Assembly: GCF_050003625.1 (NCBI RefSeq)
Contig: NC_134401.1
Location: 63,519,242 to 63,583,241, forward strand
Reading direction: 5' to 3'
Length of the DNA: 64,000 bases
DNA from: Haematobia irritans
Taxonomy: Eukaryota; Arthropoda; Insecta; Diptera; Muscidae
Each line of letters starts with the position of its first letter. Within the stretch, counting starts at the first letter, position 1. Positions 1 through 12,360 of this stretch are shown one piece after another. Below the pieces are notes generated by a model. The model was not told the DNA's origin. It saw nothing but the letters and a program-made list of their open reading frames with translations, and made no database searches. The translations under genes were made by a program, and so were the position numbers.

Positions 1-1815
1 CACGTATATATTCCTTTATTTATAATAAATGGATTTTTTTTAAACAAAGAGGGGACGAGGCATGTAAGCAATAACTTCCAATTGATTACATTTCCTCGAA
101 AATGCTTTTTTTTTGGATTATGAAGCGTATGAAAATTTCATAAATTCTAAACATCGTCTTTGTGTTTGCAAGGATATGAGGCGAACAGGAACTGGAAACA
201 ACCTTCATCCTTGGCCAAATAACAGAAGGGTGGTACAGAGGCATAGGAATTATTCCGTGCACATTTTCCTAAGATCATATTTGGCCACATACCTTGTGAT
301 CAGAGTTGTTAAGTGAGTGGTGACTAAATTGAGAGGTATGGTGGTAGATTAATTTATTGACAAATAAAATATGACTTCACCACAGCCACATGCACGGCAT
401 TGGAAAATTTCAAAAGATTTTCCATCACCATTTACCTGAACATGGAAAATCAATCAAATGTTCCATTTTTGTTTTTGGTAGGACTCTCATTTACCATGGC
501 AATGCTTAATTATCATTGGTATCATCAATAAACTGGAAACTGGAAACTGGCCAACCAACGACAATGAGAACATCTCTTTGGACAGGTTTCATTATTGATG
601 GGGAATATGGAAATTTGTTGTACCTTTAACAAAGTGAAATTGACATTTTATTGCTGATGTCGTTGTCCAATGTCTTTGCAAATGTGCTGTGACCCTACTT
701 GGTCTCAGTCATGGAGATAACTCAGACAATGGCATGGGCTATGATGGTACTACTTCTACTGTTGTTGATGGTGATCGGAAAGCTCAACAAATAAATTGAA
801 TTCTAATGCAAATTTCGATGGAGCTCCAGCCAGAAACATAAGACAACGAAACGAAAGGACAACGCCAACGACTTGACAATGCTAAAATCTTTTGTCATTC
901 AACTCCAGGATATGGCCGCCACAGCGTATGCCAACTGTGTGAATACCCTTCCTTGGCCACCACCCAAGCCCACAATTTACAAGAGGCACTGTGTTTCGTG
1001 AAAAGTCAAAGGAAGCGAAAATGTACTATGTGTATGTAGGAATATTTCCATTAAATTTCTCACCAATTTGGATTTTGAATGAAACACTGTTCGACCTATC
1101 CATCGATTTGCCTGCTGAGTGACAATGTCTTTTTGTGTGGCACAGACCACAAAATTAAGACATTTACAAATTGCTCCCAAACAAAAAGTTGGAATAATTT
1201 GAGCACGTGATGTGGATACAACATTTTCTCCATGGCCAACTGTTCTCCACTTGGGGGGGCCAAATGGATTTTATTTTAGCAGGACTCCAGTCATTGGTCA
1301 ATGGATTGAATTGACAATAAAAGTGTTTGGCTTCTCAAAACCACACGAAACCAAAATGTATCGCATTCTATGGAATAATGATGCATAAATTTGTCCCATT
1401 GTGGAGGTGGCAAAGTGTACTTTGGTCGTGTGCTTGCCGTTGATGGTAGTAGGGGCGCAAATCCATTGCAGATTATTTCAGCAACGGATAATGGATGTCA
1501 ATCGTTTCGTCGCCTACGTTTATGCGAGAATCATCCAAATATATTTGTCAATGTGATTGGTAATGGTACAAATTTCATTGTCATAGTTAATCGAATAATT
1601 TCATTTGTTGTATTAGGTGTCTGATTAAGATAATTTATTATCTTCTCTTGTTTGTTTTTGGCTTAAATTGCAATTAAACCGATTTCATTGGATAATTTTT
1701 CACTCTAGCTTGTCATTGTGGGGCTTGCAGTAATGATACTATTGATATATTTACCAAAGTCGATTGACACATATCAGTGAGAGTTGTTAAAGTCTGTATG
1801 AGTAACATGGGCATA
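1..1815. other. No gene or repeat recognised
   Basis: Moderately AT-rich sequence. Open frames stay below 80 codons and none resembles a protein I know. I see no inverted repeat and no match to repeat families elsewhere in the window. It is consistent with single-copy intergenic or intronic fly DNA. Confidence 0.5.
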
Positions 1816-1817
1816 TA

Positions 1818-2066
1818 CACCCAGAGAAGGAATATGATCACCTCAAACATGTTTAAGAGTAAAATGTTATTTTTGGGTGGTGACCATGTAACATGCTTAT
1901 CGCAACCATGTTGTTTTCTCGGAAATCATGTATCTGATTTCGGCAAGCAGGTTATATTTGACGAGAAAATAACATTTTAGTGACAAACATGTTACATGGT
2001 CACCATACAAAAATAACATATTGCTCTTGAAACATGTTTGAGGTGATCATATTCCTTCTCTGCGTG
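1818..2066. mobile_element. Palindromic TA-flanked MITE, copy 1
   Basis: The element starts CACCCAGAGAAGG and ends CCTTCTCTGCGTG, and is flanked by TA on both sides (1816-1817 and 2067-2068). The inverted repeat runs far past the ends: the arms share the TATGATCACCTCAAACATGTTT segment and then an ACATGTTACATGG-like segment, so most of the 249 bp can fold into one hairpin. It has no coding capacity. TA duplication fits mobilisation by a Tc1/mariner-type transposase, which is inference. Other copies lie at 5444, 15612, 37641 and 61183. Confidence 0.85.
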
Positions 2067-2410
2067 TATGTTTATTTATTTAATTTACAGCTAAAAGCAG
2101 CCGTGAATACTTTCTAAATGTAGCTATTTCTGAACCGAAATGCTTGAAATTTCTCTCAGAAAATCTCAAAGGTATCCTAAAATATTTTATCGTAGCACTT
2201 TTTATGAAATCAATAAAGTAGGATTGAGTCCAAATATAGTGGTCATCGCCTAAGGATTTTGAATTTTGATATGCTCCGAAGAAGCAAATCAACATTAAAT
2301 CTATATTTAAAATTTCAACAAATTGTCAATTTGATCAGATGTTTGCCAAAATGCATGAAGGTGAATAATCAACAATTGCGGACAATAAATAGTTGAATGC
2401 ACTGGTACAT

Positions 2411-2470
2411 GCACCCTCAAAAAATCGCTTATATCACACATATTTCCCAACATATTCTGCTTTTATAGTC
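2411..2470 (+). mobile_element. Family A TIR element, 5'-end fragment
   Basis: About 60 bp match the left end of family A (CACCCTCAAAAAATCGCTT, then the CATATTCTGCTT motif). The rest of the element is absent. Confidence 0.6.
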
Positions 2471-2598
2471 ACAAAAAATCAACGGAAAAAATAATTCGAT
2501 AATTTATTAAAAGTTGGACAGGTTTTTTATTAATTGAAATGTACTTTTTGGAAGTATTTTCATTGCATTTTATTAAAAACACAGACGTATATGCCTAG

Positions 2599-2917
2599 TT
2601 TAGGTTATGCATCAGGATCACTTAGACTATTGTGATACCACAGTGGTGAACTTCTCTCTTATCACTGGGTGCTGCCCGATTCCATGTTAAGCTCAATGAC
2701 AAGGGACCTCATTTTTATAGCCGAGTCCGAACGGCGTTCCACATTTTAGTGAAACCACTTAGAGAAGCTTTGAACCCCTCAGAAATGTCACTAGCATTTC
2801 TGAGGTGGGATAATCCGCCGCTGAAAAACTTTTTGGTGTTCGGTCGTAGCAGGAATCGAACCCATGACCTTGCGTATGCAAGGCGGGCATGCTAACCATT
2901 GCACCACGGTGGCTCCC
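2599..2917 (-). mobile_element. tRNA-derived SINE
   Basis: Read on the minus strand, the element begins GGGAGCCACCGTGGTGCAAT. A near-perfect Pol III A box (TGGTGCAATGG) and B box (GGTTCGATTCC) follow, then a non-tRNA body, and the tail contains the GACTATTGTGATACC-like segment and ends in TAACC-type sequence. This is the usual tRNA-head SINE structure. The 3' tail matches the 3' end of the LINE at 26200-27332, which suggests that LINE's machinery moved it (inference). Two further copies form a dimer at 48664-49327. Confidence 0.85.
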
Positions 2918-4004
2918 TAAATAATATGTCTAAATTTGGCGTTAAATTGGCAATTTTACAACGAACATATAAAGACCGAAAACCGGTTGTTGGGACCGAT
3001 GCACAAATCCGATTTTGGGATTAACTGAAAATTCCTATTTTTCTCTATCCGGATTCGGTTTATGGAGTATAATGGAGTGTCATAGCTATTGAAATCTATC
3101 TCCATGCAGATTAATCCAATTCTCTATAAGTTTTTGAAGATTTTTGTATTTATTTTGTTATTTTAATTAATTTCTTTACAACATCTTTATAAAATAGATC
3201 TTTAGTGTCTGTAGTTTCGCCAGCTTTCAAATTAATTTTCTTCAAATAAAAACAAATTATATAAAACTCCCTTTTAAATTTACGAAACAAAAGCTAATAG
3301 AAATTATACCAAAATACTATTATTGACTAGGAGTCAGTTCACCTTTTATTAGAACATACAAATATTTTGCATACAAACATTTGTGTCACAGCTCTAAAAT
3401 TTTACACTGAGGCTCAATGAAGATACTAATTTAATATAATTGAGGAAATTACAAACAAAAACAGTCATTAGAAAAAGTTCATTGGTATCACAAATTAAAT
3501 TTGAAAACATTGAGTCTATATTTGGTCAATACATAGCATGCTCATTCGTATCCATAGTATTTTCATTAAATGGATTTATTGTGGCAATTTCCATATCCTC
3601 TTACTCGCTCTCAATTCTGTTTTGGTTTTTCTTTCCATGGAAAAACAGTTCTGTAGAAAAAGTCCAGTACCAAAGGATGATGGCATTGAATGCTCCGAGT
3701 GATTCTAAAACTTAGAATAGAAGTATCCACGATGCTAACAGAGTGTGCCTTGGTTTTTGGAGGCCTTTCTTCCTTGTAGGGATTATAAAAAAAATCAACG
3801 CATCGGGATTTTTGATATTTCAACATTTTTAAGAAGTCATCGTTCGACTTTTGCGATTATAAAAAGTCACTTTTGCACTCATGATTTTCGACTTTTTTAA
3901 ATTTGAATTGTTGCTAAATGTCAATTGAAATTTACAGACAAAATACTGAATCTGATGTATACTTGACAAGGACACTCATTTCTTATTAATAAGCCGAACG
4001 CGAG
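2918..4004. other. No recognised gene; hydrophobic ORF noted
   Basis: AT-rich sequence with no repeat I can name. An open frame at 3440-3715 (plus, 91 codons) has two hydrophobic stretches (about residues 30-50 and 52-68) and a charged tail. It has no recognisable motif and no usable upstream context, so I do not call it a gene. Confidence 0.4.
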
Positions 4005-4106
4005 CTTATGTAGTTAGGTTAGGTTAAAGTGACTGCCCGATTAGTTTCAGGCTCACTTAGACTATTCAGTCCATTGTGATACCACATTAACTAGAAGTAC
4101 CTACTA
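4005..4106 (-). mobile_element. LINE 3'-end fragment
   Basis: On the minus strand this matches the last ~100 bp of the LINE at 26200-27332: GTTAATGTGGTATCACAATG, then GACTGAATAGTCTAAGTGAG, and a TAACC-type tail. It is a 5'-truncated copy with no coding sequence left. Confidence 0.75.
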
Positions 4107-4129
4107 CATGTAGGACTGTTGAACCAATC

Positions 4130-4703
4130 CGATTATTTTATTCTGTTCACGCAACCTGATTGTTCAATCACAAAATTAATTGATCCAATTAATTTTTTAA
4201 TTGAAATGTCCTCAATCACGGAAATGATAATATCAATCACAGTTTTAATTGAGCATCAAAAAAATACTTGATTAAAAAATTAATTGATTTCATTAGCAAA
4301 TTACAATTAATTTTTTAATTGATTCAATTAATTTTTTAATTGATTCAATTAATTTTTTAATTGATTCAATTAAATTTTTAATTGATTTTGATTGCAAAAT
4401 TCAATTAATTTTTTAATTAAAAACGGAACTATTTTTAATCGCTATACTATATTTAATTATTTTCTATAACTATTTTTAATCCTTTTTAGTTTGATTCAAA
4501 AATGCATAGTTTACTCCTCCGAGTTTGATTAAAAAGTTAATTGTATCAATTAATATTTTAATTGCAAATTTAAAAAATGTCAATCATTGTCTTAGTTGAC
4601 TTCATGTTTCTAGTTTGATAGCATCAATCAATATTTTAATTGAAAAAGTTTTCAACTTCAATCATTTTTTTAATTGGGAATATTTTGGTGATATTTTTCT
4701 GTG
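4130..4703. repeat. AATTAATT-rich repeat with inverted structure
   Basis: Dense short palindromes built on CAATTAATTTTTTAATTG, with GATTCAATTAATTTTTTAAT units in direct repeat at about 4300-4400. The right edge reads TTTTTCTGTG, like the ends of family P (19169 and 30239). It is probably a degenerate P copy, but the left edge is not clear. Confidence 0.55.
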
Positions 4704-5440
4704 AAACATCGTATTTGTTTGCCTGGCAATTCGATATAAAAAATCCGACACAACTTTTCTACTTAAACTAAGGCCTCACAAACGACCGCCCTTCTCTTGT
4801 TTGTTTACAGCACATCGTTGAATGTTTCGTATAATCAAATTATTATTTTTCCTATGTGTGAATACAACAAACACCACAAGCAGATATATTTTGAACATAA
4901 ATATGCCTTCCAATCACAGTAGGAGATACTTGCACATTAAACTGAGCCAGCCTCCTCTATGCTTTCACGAGTTGTTTGCAAATCAATGTGATATTGACGT
5001 TAACACTAGGCTCCACCGAAATTCAACCTTTGAGTGGATCTTTGGTAATGACTAAATAAGAAATATTAATTAAAAAATCACTTGAAGTAATGAACATTTA
5101 AAACTAACTTGCAAATAAAGATTATATTGGTGACAATTTTTGCACTGATTTAGACTAATACACATGAATCATTACAATAAGAATATTTTATTGAAGCGAC
5201 TCAATTTTATGTGATATTTTTAGCGATATTCTATGTGTTTCTACAAAAAAAAAAAAAAACAACTATTGTTTTTATATAATTTAATTGAAAACTTTTTCTT
5301 TTCATATAAAACCTTTTATATATCAAATGAAAACTTTTTCATGTCCGTGTGAGTGGAAGTTTCCATAGTCTTCAGCGTATATCTGGATGGGGAAGATGAC
5401 TCTATTAGGGTTTCATTTGAAGTGCAAATTATATGCTAAC
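4704..5440. other. No recognised gene; short secreted-like ORF noted
   Basis: An open frame at 4822-5055 (77 codons) starts with a hydrophobic run. A pyrimidine tract ending in TTTACAG sits just upstream (to 4810), and AATAAA lies about 50 bp past the stop. These are weak signals and no family is recognised, so I do not call a gene. Confidence 0.35.
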
Positions 5441-5443
5441 ATA

Positions 5444-5694
5444 CACGCAGAGAAGGAATATGATCACCTCAACCATGTTTCGAGAGCAATATGTTATTTT
5501 TGGACGGTGACCATGGAACATTTTTGTCGCAAAAATTTTGTTTTCTCGGCAAACATATACATGGTTGCCAAAGTCAGATATATGCTTTTTGAGAAAATAA
5601 CATGGTTGTCGCAAACATGTTACATGTTCTCCGTCCAAAAATAACATTTTGCTCTCGAAACATGGTTGAGGTGATCATATTCCTTCTCTGGGTG
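5444..5694. mobile_element. Palindromic TA-flanked MITE, copy 2
   Basis: A 251-bp element flanked by TA (5442-5443 and 5695-5696), same family as 1818-2066. Its left half is almost the exact reverse complement of its right half, including the GTCCAAAAATAACATTTTGC block, so it forms a near-complete hairpin. This is the best-preserved copy in the window. Confidence 0.88.
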
Positions 5695-5703
5695 TATGTA
5701 ACA

Positions 5704-6208
5704 ACACCCTCAAAAAAAAATTGCTTCTGTAACATATATATCCCAAACACATTCTGCTTCAAGTATATATACTTTCAGGAATGGTCCAAAAAAATATTGT
5801 TTGTCTTGTTCAAACATATTATGTTTCACCTTAGGCATACACTGGTAAAAAAAAAACTTTTAATAAAATTTTCTCTGTGTGTATATATATATTTAAGGCG
5901 CCAATTGATTACTTCCATTTTTTAATTTGCAGCATACTCTCTCGTTGTCTCTTTCTAAACCCATATATGTTTATAGGCAATTTCTAAATTTATATTGTAT
6001 ATTTGCATCCACACATATTATATTTAAAAACATTTTATGTCCCAAACATAATATGTTCTATCATATTAAGATATATGTCGTAAGCATGCTTATGCTAGAT
6101 TACGAACATTATATGCTTGCACTTAAAAATAATGTGCTAAACTTTGAATTCCAAAGATATAATTTCTACACCCAAACATTTGAAAAAACAGTCTTTTTCG
6201 TTCGTGTA
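5704..6208 (+). mobile_element. Family A TIR element, full-length copy
   Basis: It begins CACCCTCAAAAAAAAATTGC and ends AGTCTTTTTCGTTCGTG followed by TA. Internal landmarks shared by all A copies are the CAAACACATTCTGCTTCAAG block, a TATATATTTAAGGCGCC segment, a GCATACTCTCTCG block and CATCCACACATATTATAT. It is about 505 bp and non-coding. It is a useful reference for the disrupted A copies at 9146, 20783 and 61326. Confidence 0.8.
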
Positions 6209-6234
6209 TATGATTTTAAAAAGAACACTATATT

Positions 6235-6337
6235 AACTGGTAGAAAAATTCCCTGAAATTCTCGCACTTGATTCCCGGGTACCGGGAGCGAAAATGTCGG
6301 GATCCCCCCAGGGAAAACCTGCAGAAATGGGGTACCC
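6235..6337. other. GC-rich palindromic patch
   Basis: A locally GC-rich stretch containing CCCGGGTACCGGG and CGGGATCCCCCC, lying between two family A copies. Its left edge (ACTGGTAGAAAAATTCC) resembles the CACTAATAGAAAAAA end of family B, so it may be the end of another repeat. Identity unknown. Confidence 0.35.
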
Positions 6338-6744
6338 ACACCCTCATAAACTCGCTTATACTCCCAAATACATTTTGCTGCAAGCATATATATTTTTAGG
6401 ATTGCCCAAAAAAATATAGTTTGTATTGTTCAATCATATTATTTTTAACCTGAAATTTTCTTTGTGTCTATATATTTTTAAGGCGCCAAGTAGTTACTTC
6501 CATTTTTTACTTGCAGCATACTATCTCGGTCTATCTTTCTGAACACATATATGTTTATAGGTAATTTCTAAATTGATATATGTTTGCATCCACACATATT
6601 ATATTTAAAAAAATGTTCTAACATACTAACACAAATGTCGCAAACATGCTATGCTTGCACTTAAAAATAATGTACTAAAATTTGAGTTCCAAACATATAA
6701 TTTTTATACCGAAACATATGAAAACCGGACGAAAAAGACCGTGC
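6338..6744 (+). mobile_element. Family A TIR element, shortened copy
   Basis: Same order of blocks as 5704-6208 (CACCCTCATAAACTCGC start, AAGGCGCC, GCATACTATCTCG), with internal deletions. The right end is altered and reads CGGACGAAAAAGACCGTG. Confidence 0.7.
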
Positions 6745-8588
6745 CGTTAAAAAAGAATTCTATCGAATGTGACTCACATTTTGCCCATACTTATCACCCC
6801 TATCGGTTCAACCCTTTTAACGCATACACTTGCAAAACCTTATAACAGTTTGAAAGCCTATATAAAAATGAGAGCTAATACTAACACATGGTAACGTTAG
6901 GATATCTAAACTGAAGATTCCTTTATTGCATCCAGCCAATGTTCATACATTCATCCGGACCATACAATATTCAAATACATAAGAGTCTATACATAGACGT
7001 TTTAGATATAGCGAAGAAAGTGTGAATGTAGGAGTGTGTGCATATGTTTCTTGCAATGTTCGAATTCATAGAATGGTTTCGTCTAATGCCTTTGGCAGAG
7101 AATGTACAGCATCCTCATGCAGGCCGATGGGACCAACTCGCATTGAAACGCATTTCCATAAATAGACAGCAAAAAATTTGTAATGCCTTGCTTTTTCCCA
7201 TTTCATACGAGCAAAGAGATAACGTCAATGACATGACCTCCCCCAACAAATATTATAGTCAATCCCTCCCTGGTTATGTCCTGTACTGCAAGTACCATGG
7301 ATAGTCTATGAATTACTGGCACTCTCAGTTTCGAAGAGTTGAAGGCAAGAAAAATCTCGGCTGCAATAAATAAAATGAAAGATGACAGGCAACAGAGATT
7401 TGCCATTTAGTTATAAATTTATAAAAAAAAAATGCTAATGGACGAGTATGATTGAGGATGACATTGACCAAGATATTATGCTCTCTGTGTTATTCTAGGT
7501 TAGTCTTTTTTGAAACTCTTCTAAGTGTTTTAGTTCTGAGTTGGTAATACTACATTTCAAACTTCCATATTTAAATTGTTTCGACCAAATCTAAACTGAA
7601 TTGATTTTCCGTAGTTGTAGCTTAGGCGGGTGTGTCGGCGCAGACATGCGTTTTGTACAGATCCGTAAGCTATTTATTATAATTAGTTTCGCTATCACAG
7701 GTACCCACAACGATTAAAATCCAACTGGCTTCATAGATATATCTCCTTAATACATGAGCTGTAATCTCTGATTCTTCTACTGCTATGCAGTGGAATTGGT
7801 AAATTGATTTTTTTTTTGTAAAAAAAAAGAAAACAAAAGGACCATTTATGGAAATCACAAAATCGCTTGGCTCCCTATACCAATAGTGGTCTCACAATTC
7901 ATAAACAAATTGTTTCGTAGTTTCATTAATCTCTCAAACAATTTTACTCAGCTTTAGTATTGTTTTACTATTTTTTACATATGTTTCTTGTGATGCTCCA
8001 CACTGAGTGTGGCCGTGTGACATTCATTTTATTACAATCCATCATTCCATTGCATTTTTTCAGAGAGCATTCATGTGGCGGTGTTTGAGTGTGTGTTTAT
8101 TTATTTGTTCGCTCTGTGGTACAGTTCTACAGCATTTGCATAGTCCTTGTAGATGGAGGCGTAGGAAGGAAGACTTTGATGCTATGGAACATCATTCTCA
8201 ATCTGTTGCACGAGTGCATTTCTAGTGACACCATAAAACTAGGACAGCTTACAACGAGTCGCGAGTCACCTCCATGGAATTTATTTTCAATTTTAATTGT
8301 AAATTGCTAGCCTCCCCGTAGGTTTTGACAGTCGTCAGGCATATAGAAGTATCAATAGAATCATCAACTTTGGTTGTTGGTGGCAATGACATCAATCCTT
8401 TTCACACTGCCACAAAGGCATACTACATGCATACATACTCAGTCTAGGGGATCGCTTTTAGAAGGTCCTACAACTTAGGGCCCTTCTTTCCGCACTATAT
8501 TGTCAAGAAAAAATTTGAAAATTCCGGAATGCTGTGATACTTTAAAAAATCATTAACATGCAAATCCATGCAGTATCTATCACACTAT
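6745..8588. other. No gene or repeat recognised
   Basis: Mixed AT-rich sequence. Open frames of 60-90 codons (for example 7038-7304 plus) show no recognisable domain. No family shared with the rest of the window was found. Confidence 0.4.
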
Positions 8589-8590
8589 TA

Positions 8591-9022
8591 CACTCAAAAA
8601 AAGTGAATCCTCCATTTCACTAAAGCCAATTAAACTTTATTTGAGCCCATGGAATTGTAATGTTTGGAGAAAGTGTCATTTTCTCTAAAAATTTTTTTGC
8701 GTTCGCTAGTTAAATGGACTAAGAAATGGGGACAAAATTATACACAAATGAAGCATAAATATTTACTAAATTCGTACTTTTTACAAATGCGCCCATCTTG
8801 AACTTCGCATGGGTCTAAAGAAATTCATCCAATTTTTTCCTTAAAATTACAAAATTTTCATAACCAAGTGAAAAAATTAATTACGTCAGAAAAAAATTTG
8901 AATTTGTCGAAAAACTTTTACTAATTTTTGCATTTATTTGTTTGTTTTCTAAAAAATAATTTAAATTTTCTAAAATTAACCAGGATTTTTCTTCCTGGTG
9001 GGTTCATTGTTTTTTTTTTGTG
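8591..9022. mobile_element. TA-flanked TIR element, family N
   Basis: Starts CACTCAAAAAAAGTGAATCC and ends GGGTTCATTGTTTTTTTT...GTG, flanked by TA (8589-8590 and 9023-9024). It is 432 bp with no coding content. The sequence just to its right is DINE sequence, so it seems to have inserted into the DINE that continues at 9025. Confidence 0.65.
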
Positions 9023-9504
9023 TACATATAATGGGTCATGGTGAAATTCTTAGTCAATCTTGCGATGTCCATCTGTCCGTGGAATTCGCGCTAACTTCCT
9101 CACGAAACAAGCTATCGATTTGAAACTTGGCGCAAGTAGTTACTACACCCTCAAAAAAAATCGCTTCTGTAAACATACTCCCAAACACATTCTGCTTCAA
9201 GCATACATATTTTCAAGATCGGTTCCAAAAAAGTATTGTTTGTATTGTTCGAACATATTATGTTTCACCTTAGACATACACTGAAAGAAAAACTCTTAAT
9301 AACATTTTCTTTATGTATATACACTAATAGAAAAAAATTGCGTTTCACAATAGTGAACGGACGTTGTCAAAATGAAACGGAAAAGTTCACAAAAAATCAA
9401 AACGGAATGTTCACGATTTCGTCCACGGGTGTTCACGATTTCATGTACGGTATTCGTTTTTCTTTGGCCGCGAGAAGTCTTCAAATAATCGTTAGACGTT
9501 GTTA

Positions 9505-9592
9505 TGGCAACTCCGCCGTTGATACAATGTGCTAAGGTGACTGTTAACGCGTGTCGTGCATGCAACACAGGTTCGAGTCCAGGTAGCGGAAA
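9505..9592 (+). other. tRNA-like module inside family B element
   Basis: It contains a perfect Pol III B box (GTTCGAGTC, 9571-9579) preceded by a GACTGTTAACGCG stretch resembling the anticodon arm of tRNA-Asn. The A-box region is degenerate. It is not a functional tRNA gene, because no acceptor stem can be drawn. The other B copy carries the same module on the minus strand near 54138-54190. Confidence 0.55.
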
Positions 9593-10085
9593 TCCTTTTT
9601 TATTTTATTTTGTTTATAAATTCGTAACCATTACGTTTTCAGATCATGTTTGTTGATTTGACTACGTATGGTGTCATTTTTACCAGGGCTGTGGAGTCGG
9701 AGTCGGAGTCTTGGAGTCGGAGTCTGAAGATTTTGCTGGAGTCGGAGTCGTAAAAATTTTGCTCGACTCCGACTCCGGCTAAACCAATTTTTTTAAAACA
9801 CTTCACATATTTGTAACTAAGCAAGTTCTTACGCAAATTAGTTTCCATTGCGTAATTCATTCGATCATTGTACAGCATGATTGTAAATGAAAATCAACTT
9901 CCAATTACGGCTATCTTTTTGTGTTTCCTAGAATGTTTGACTAGCAGATGGGCTGGATCGATCCATTTTACTGCCCATATCAATTTATTTGAAATGTTTC
10001 GAACAATCGATATTATTTTTATTTTATTTTAAGGCAATATACATATGTGGAATATTGGCAGAAAATTTTTTCAAAGTTGTTTTTA

Positions 10086-12360
10086 TAGAAAATTTTGTCA
10101 AAATGTTATTTCTATAAAAAGTTTTGTCAAAATTTTATTTCTATAGCAAATTTTGTCAAATAATTCTATAAAAATTTTATTCAAAATTTTATTACTATAG
10201 AAATATTTTTATACCCTGCTCCACACTGTGGAACAGGGTATTATAAGTTAGTGCATATGTTTGCAACACCCCGAAGGAGACGAGATAGATACATGGTGTC
10301 TTTGGCAAAAATGCTCAGGGTGGGCTCTTGAGTCGATATAGCGATGTCCGTCTGTCCGTGAACACATTTTTGTAATCAAAGTCTAAGTCGCAGTTTTAGT
10401 CCAATCGACTTCAAATTTGGTACAAGTATGTGTTTTGGCTCAGAATAGATCCCTATTGATTTTGGAAGAAATCGGTTCAGATTTAGACATAGCTCCCATA
10501 TATATATTTCGACCGATATGGACTTATATGGCCCCAGAAGCCAGAGTTTTACCCTTATTTGCTTAAAATTTTGCACAAGAATAACAATTAGTGCTATAGT
10601 CAAGTGTGCCAAATTTTATTGAAATCGGTTCAGATTTAGATATAGCTCCCATATATATATTTCGCCCGATTTACACTCATATGACCACAGAGGCCAATTT
10701 TTAACTCCGATTTAGTTGAAATTTTGCACAGGGAGTAGAATTAGCATTGTTGCTATGCGAGCCAAATTTGGTTGAAATCTGTTCAGATTTATATATAGCT
10801 CCCATATATAGCTTTCGCCCGATTTACACTCATATGACCACAGAGGCCAATTTTTAACTCCGATTTAGTTGAAATTTTGCACAGGGAGTAGAATTAGCAT
10901 TGTAGCTATGCGTGCTAAAATTGGTTGACATCGGTTCAGATTTAGATATGGCTTCCATATATATGTTTTTCTGATTTCGACAAAAATGGTCAAAATACCA
11001 ACATTTTCCTTGTTAAATCGCCACTGCTTAGTCGAAAAGTTGTAAAAATGACTCTAATTTTCCTAAACTTCTAATACATATATATCGAGCGATAAATCAT
11101 AAATAAACTATTGCGAAGTTTCCTTAAAATTTTAGACTTTCCTTACTTGTTAAATGTATGTATTTGGGACAAACCTTTATATATAGCCCCCAACACATTT
11201 GACGGATGTGATATGGTATCGAAAATTTAGATCTACAAAGTGGTGCAGGGTATAATATAGTCGGCCCCGCCCGACTTTAGACTTTCCTTACTTGTTTTCT
11301 ATAGAAAATTTAGTCAAAATTTTATTTCTATAGAAAATTTAGTCAAAATTTTATTTCTATAGAAAATTTAGTCAAAATTTTATTTCTATAGAAAATTTAG
11401 TCAAAATTTTATTTCTATAGAAAATTGAGTCAAAATTTAGTTTCTATAGAATATTTTGCAAAATTTTATTTCTATAGAAAATTTTGCAAAATTTTGTTTG
11501 TTACACCAAATTTTTTTTTTAAAATTTTATTTCTATTGATAATTTCATTTCTATAAAAATTTAAGTCAAAATTGTATTTCTATAGAAAATTTTGCCAAAA
11601 TTTTATAGTAATAGATTTTTTTATTAGAAAATTTGGTCAAAATTTTATTTCTACAGAAAATTTGGTCAACATTTTATTCCTATAGGAAATTTTGTCAAAA
11701 TTTTATTTCTATAGAAAATTTAGTCAAAATTTTGTTTCTGTAGAATATTTTGCAGAATTTTATTTACTACACAAAAATTTTTGTAAAATTGTTTTTTTAT
11801 TGATAATTTTTTCAAAATTTTATTTCTATAAGAAAAAATTGTCAAATTTTATTTCTATAGCAAATTTTCTCAATTTTTTTTCTTATTGATGCTCACTTAT
11901 ACTCACTGCTATAAAAATGTATTCAAAATTTTATTAATATAGAAATATTTTTTTCTATATAAAATTTAGTCAAAATTTTACTTCTATAGAAAATTTAGTC
12001 AAAATGTTGTTTATATAGAATATTTTGCAAAATTTTATTTCTATAGAAAATTTTGCAAAATTTTGTTTATTACACAATTTTTTTAAATTGTATTTCTATT
12101 GATAATTTTTTTAAACTTTTTTTTCTATAAAAAATTTTGCCAAATTCTATTTCTACAAAAATTTTATTCAAAATTGTATTTCTATATATTTGGTCAAAAT
12201 TTGATTTCTATAGAAAATGTTGCCAAAATTTTATTTCTATAGAAAATTTAGTCAAAATTTTGTTACTGTAGAAAATTTTCCAAAATGTTATTTCTATATA
12301 AAATTTTGCAAAATTTTATTTACTAGACAAAAATTTTTCCAAAATTGTATTCAGTGAGCA
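10086..12360. repeat. 29-bp AT-rich minisatellite, two blocks
   Basis: Tandem copies of CTATAGAAAATTTTGTCAAA followed by ATTTTATTT (29 bp in all) at 10086-10208 and 11298-12360, with substitutions and small indels. For example, the CTATAG landmarks at 11299 and 11328 are 29 bp apart. The DINE at 10209-11294 splits the array. The same repeat occurs inside two other elements (39783-40185 and 41935-42392). Confidence 0.85.
10209..11294 (+). mobile_element. DINE-1-like element, CAGGGTAT subfamily
   Basis: The 5' end is a hairpin (ATACCCTGCTCCACAC / GTGGAACAGGGTAT). A GTCCGTCTGTCCGTG block and four units of a 153-bp tandem repeat follow (TCGGTTCAG landmarks at 10472, 10625, 10778 and 10931). The 3' end has a stem AGTCGG / CCGACT (11259-11276) and stops at CTTACTTG. 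A 5' subterminal repeat, central tandem repeats and a 3' stem-loop match the layout of Helentron-associated elements (DINE-1). It sits in a T-rich site of the minisatellite and has no coding capacity. Confidence 0.8.

Noticed and set aside
4822..5055. Small secreted peptide gene with upstream acceptor site and AATAAA downstream
   Set aside because: Each signal is weak and expected by chance in AT-rich DNA. The peptide lacks Cys patterning or any known family.
11298..12360. Regularly repeated units that could suggest a CRISPR array
   Set aside because: There are no unique spacers. The whole 29-bp unit is repeated with drift, and the genome is eukaryotic. It is a minisatellite.
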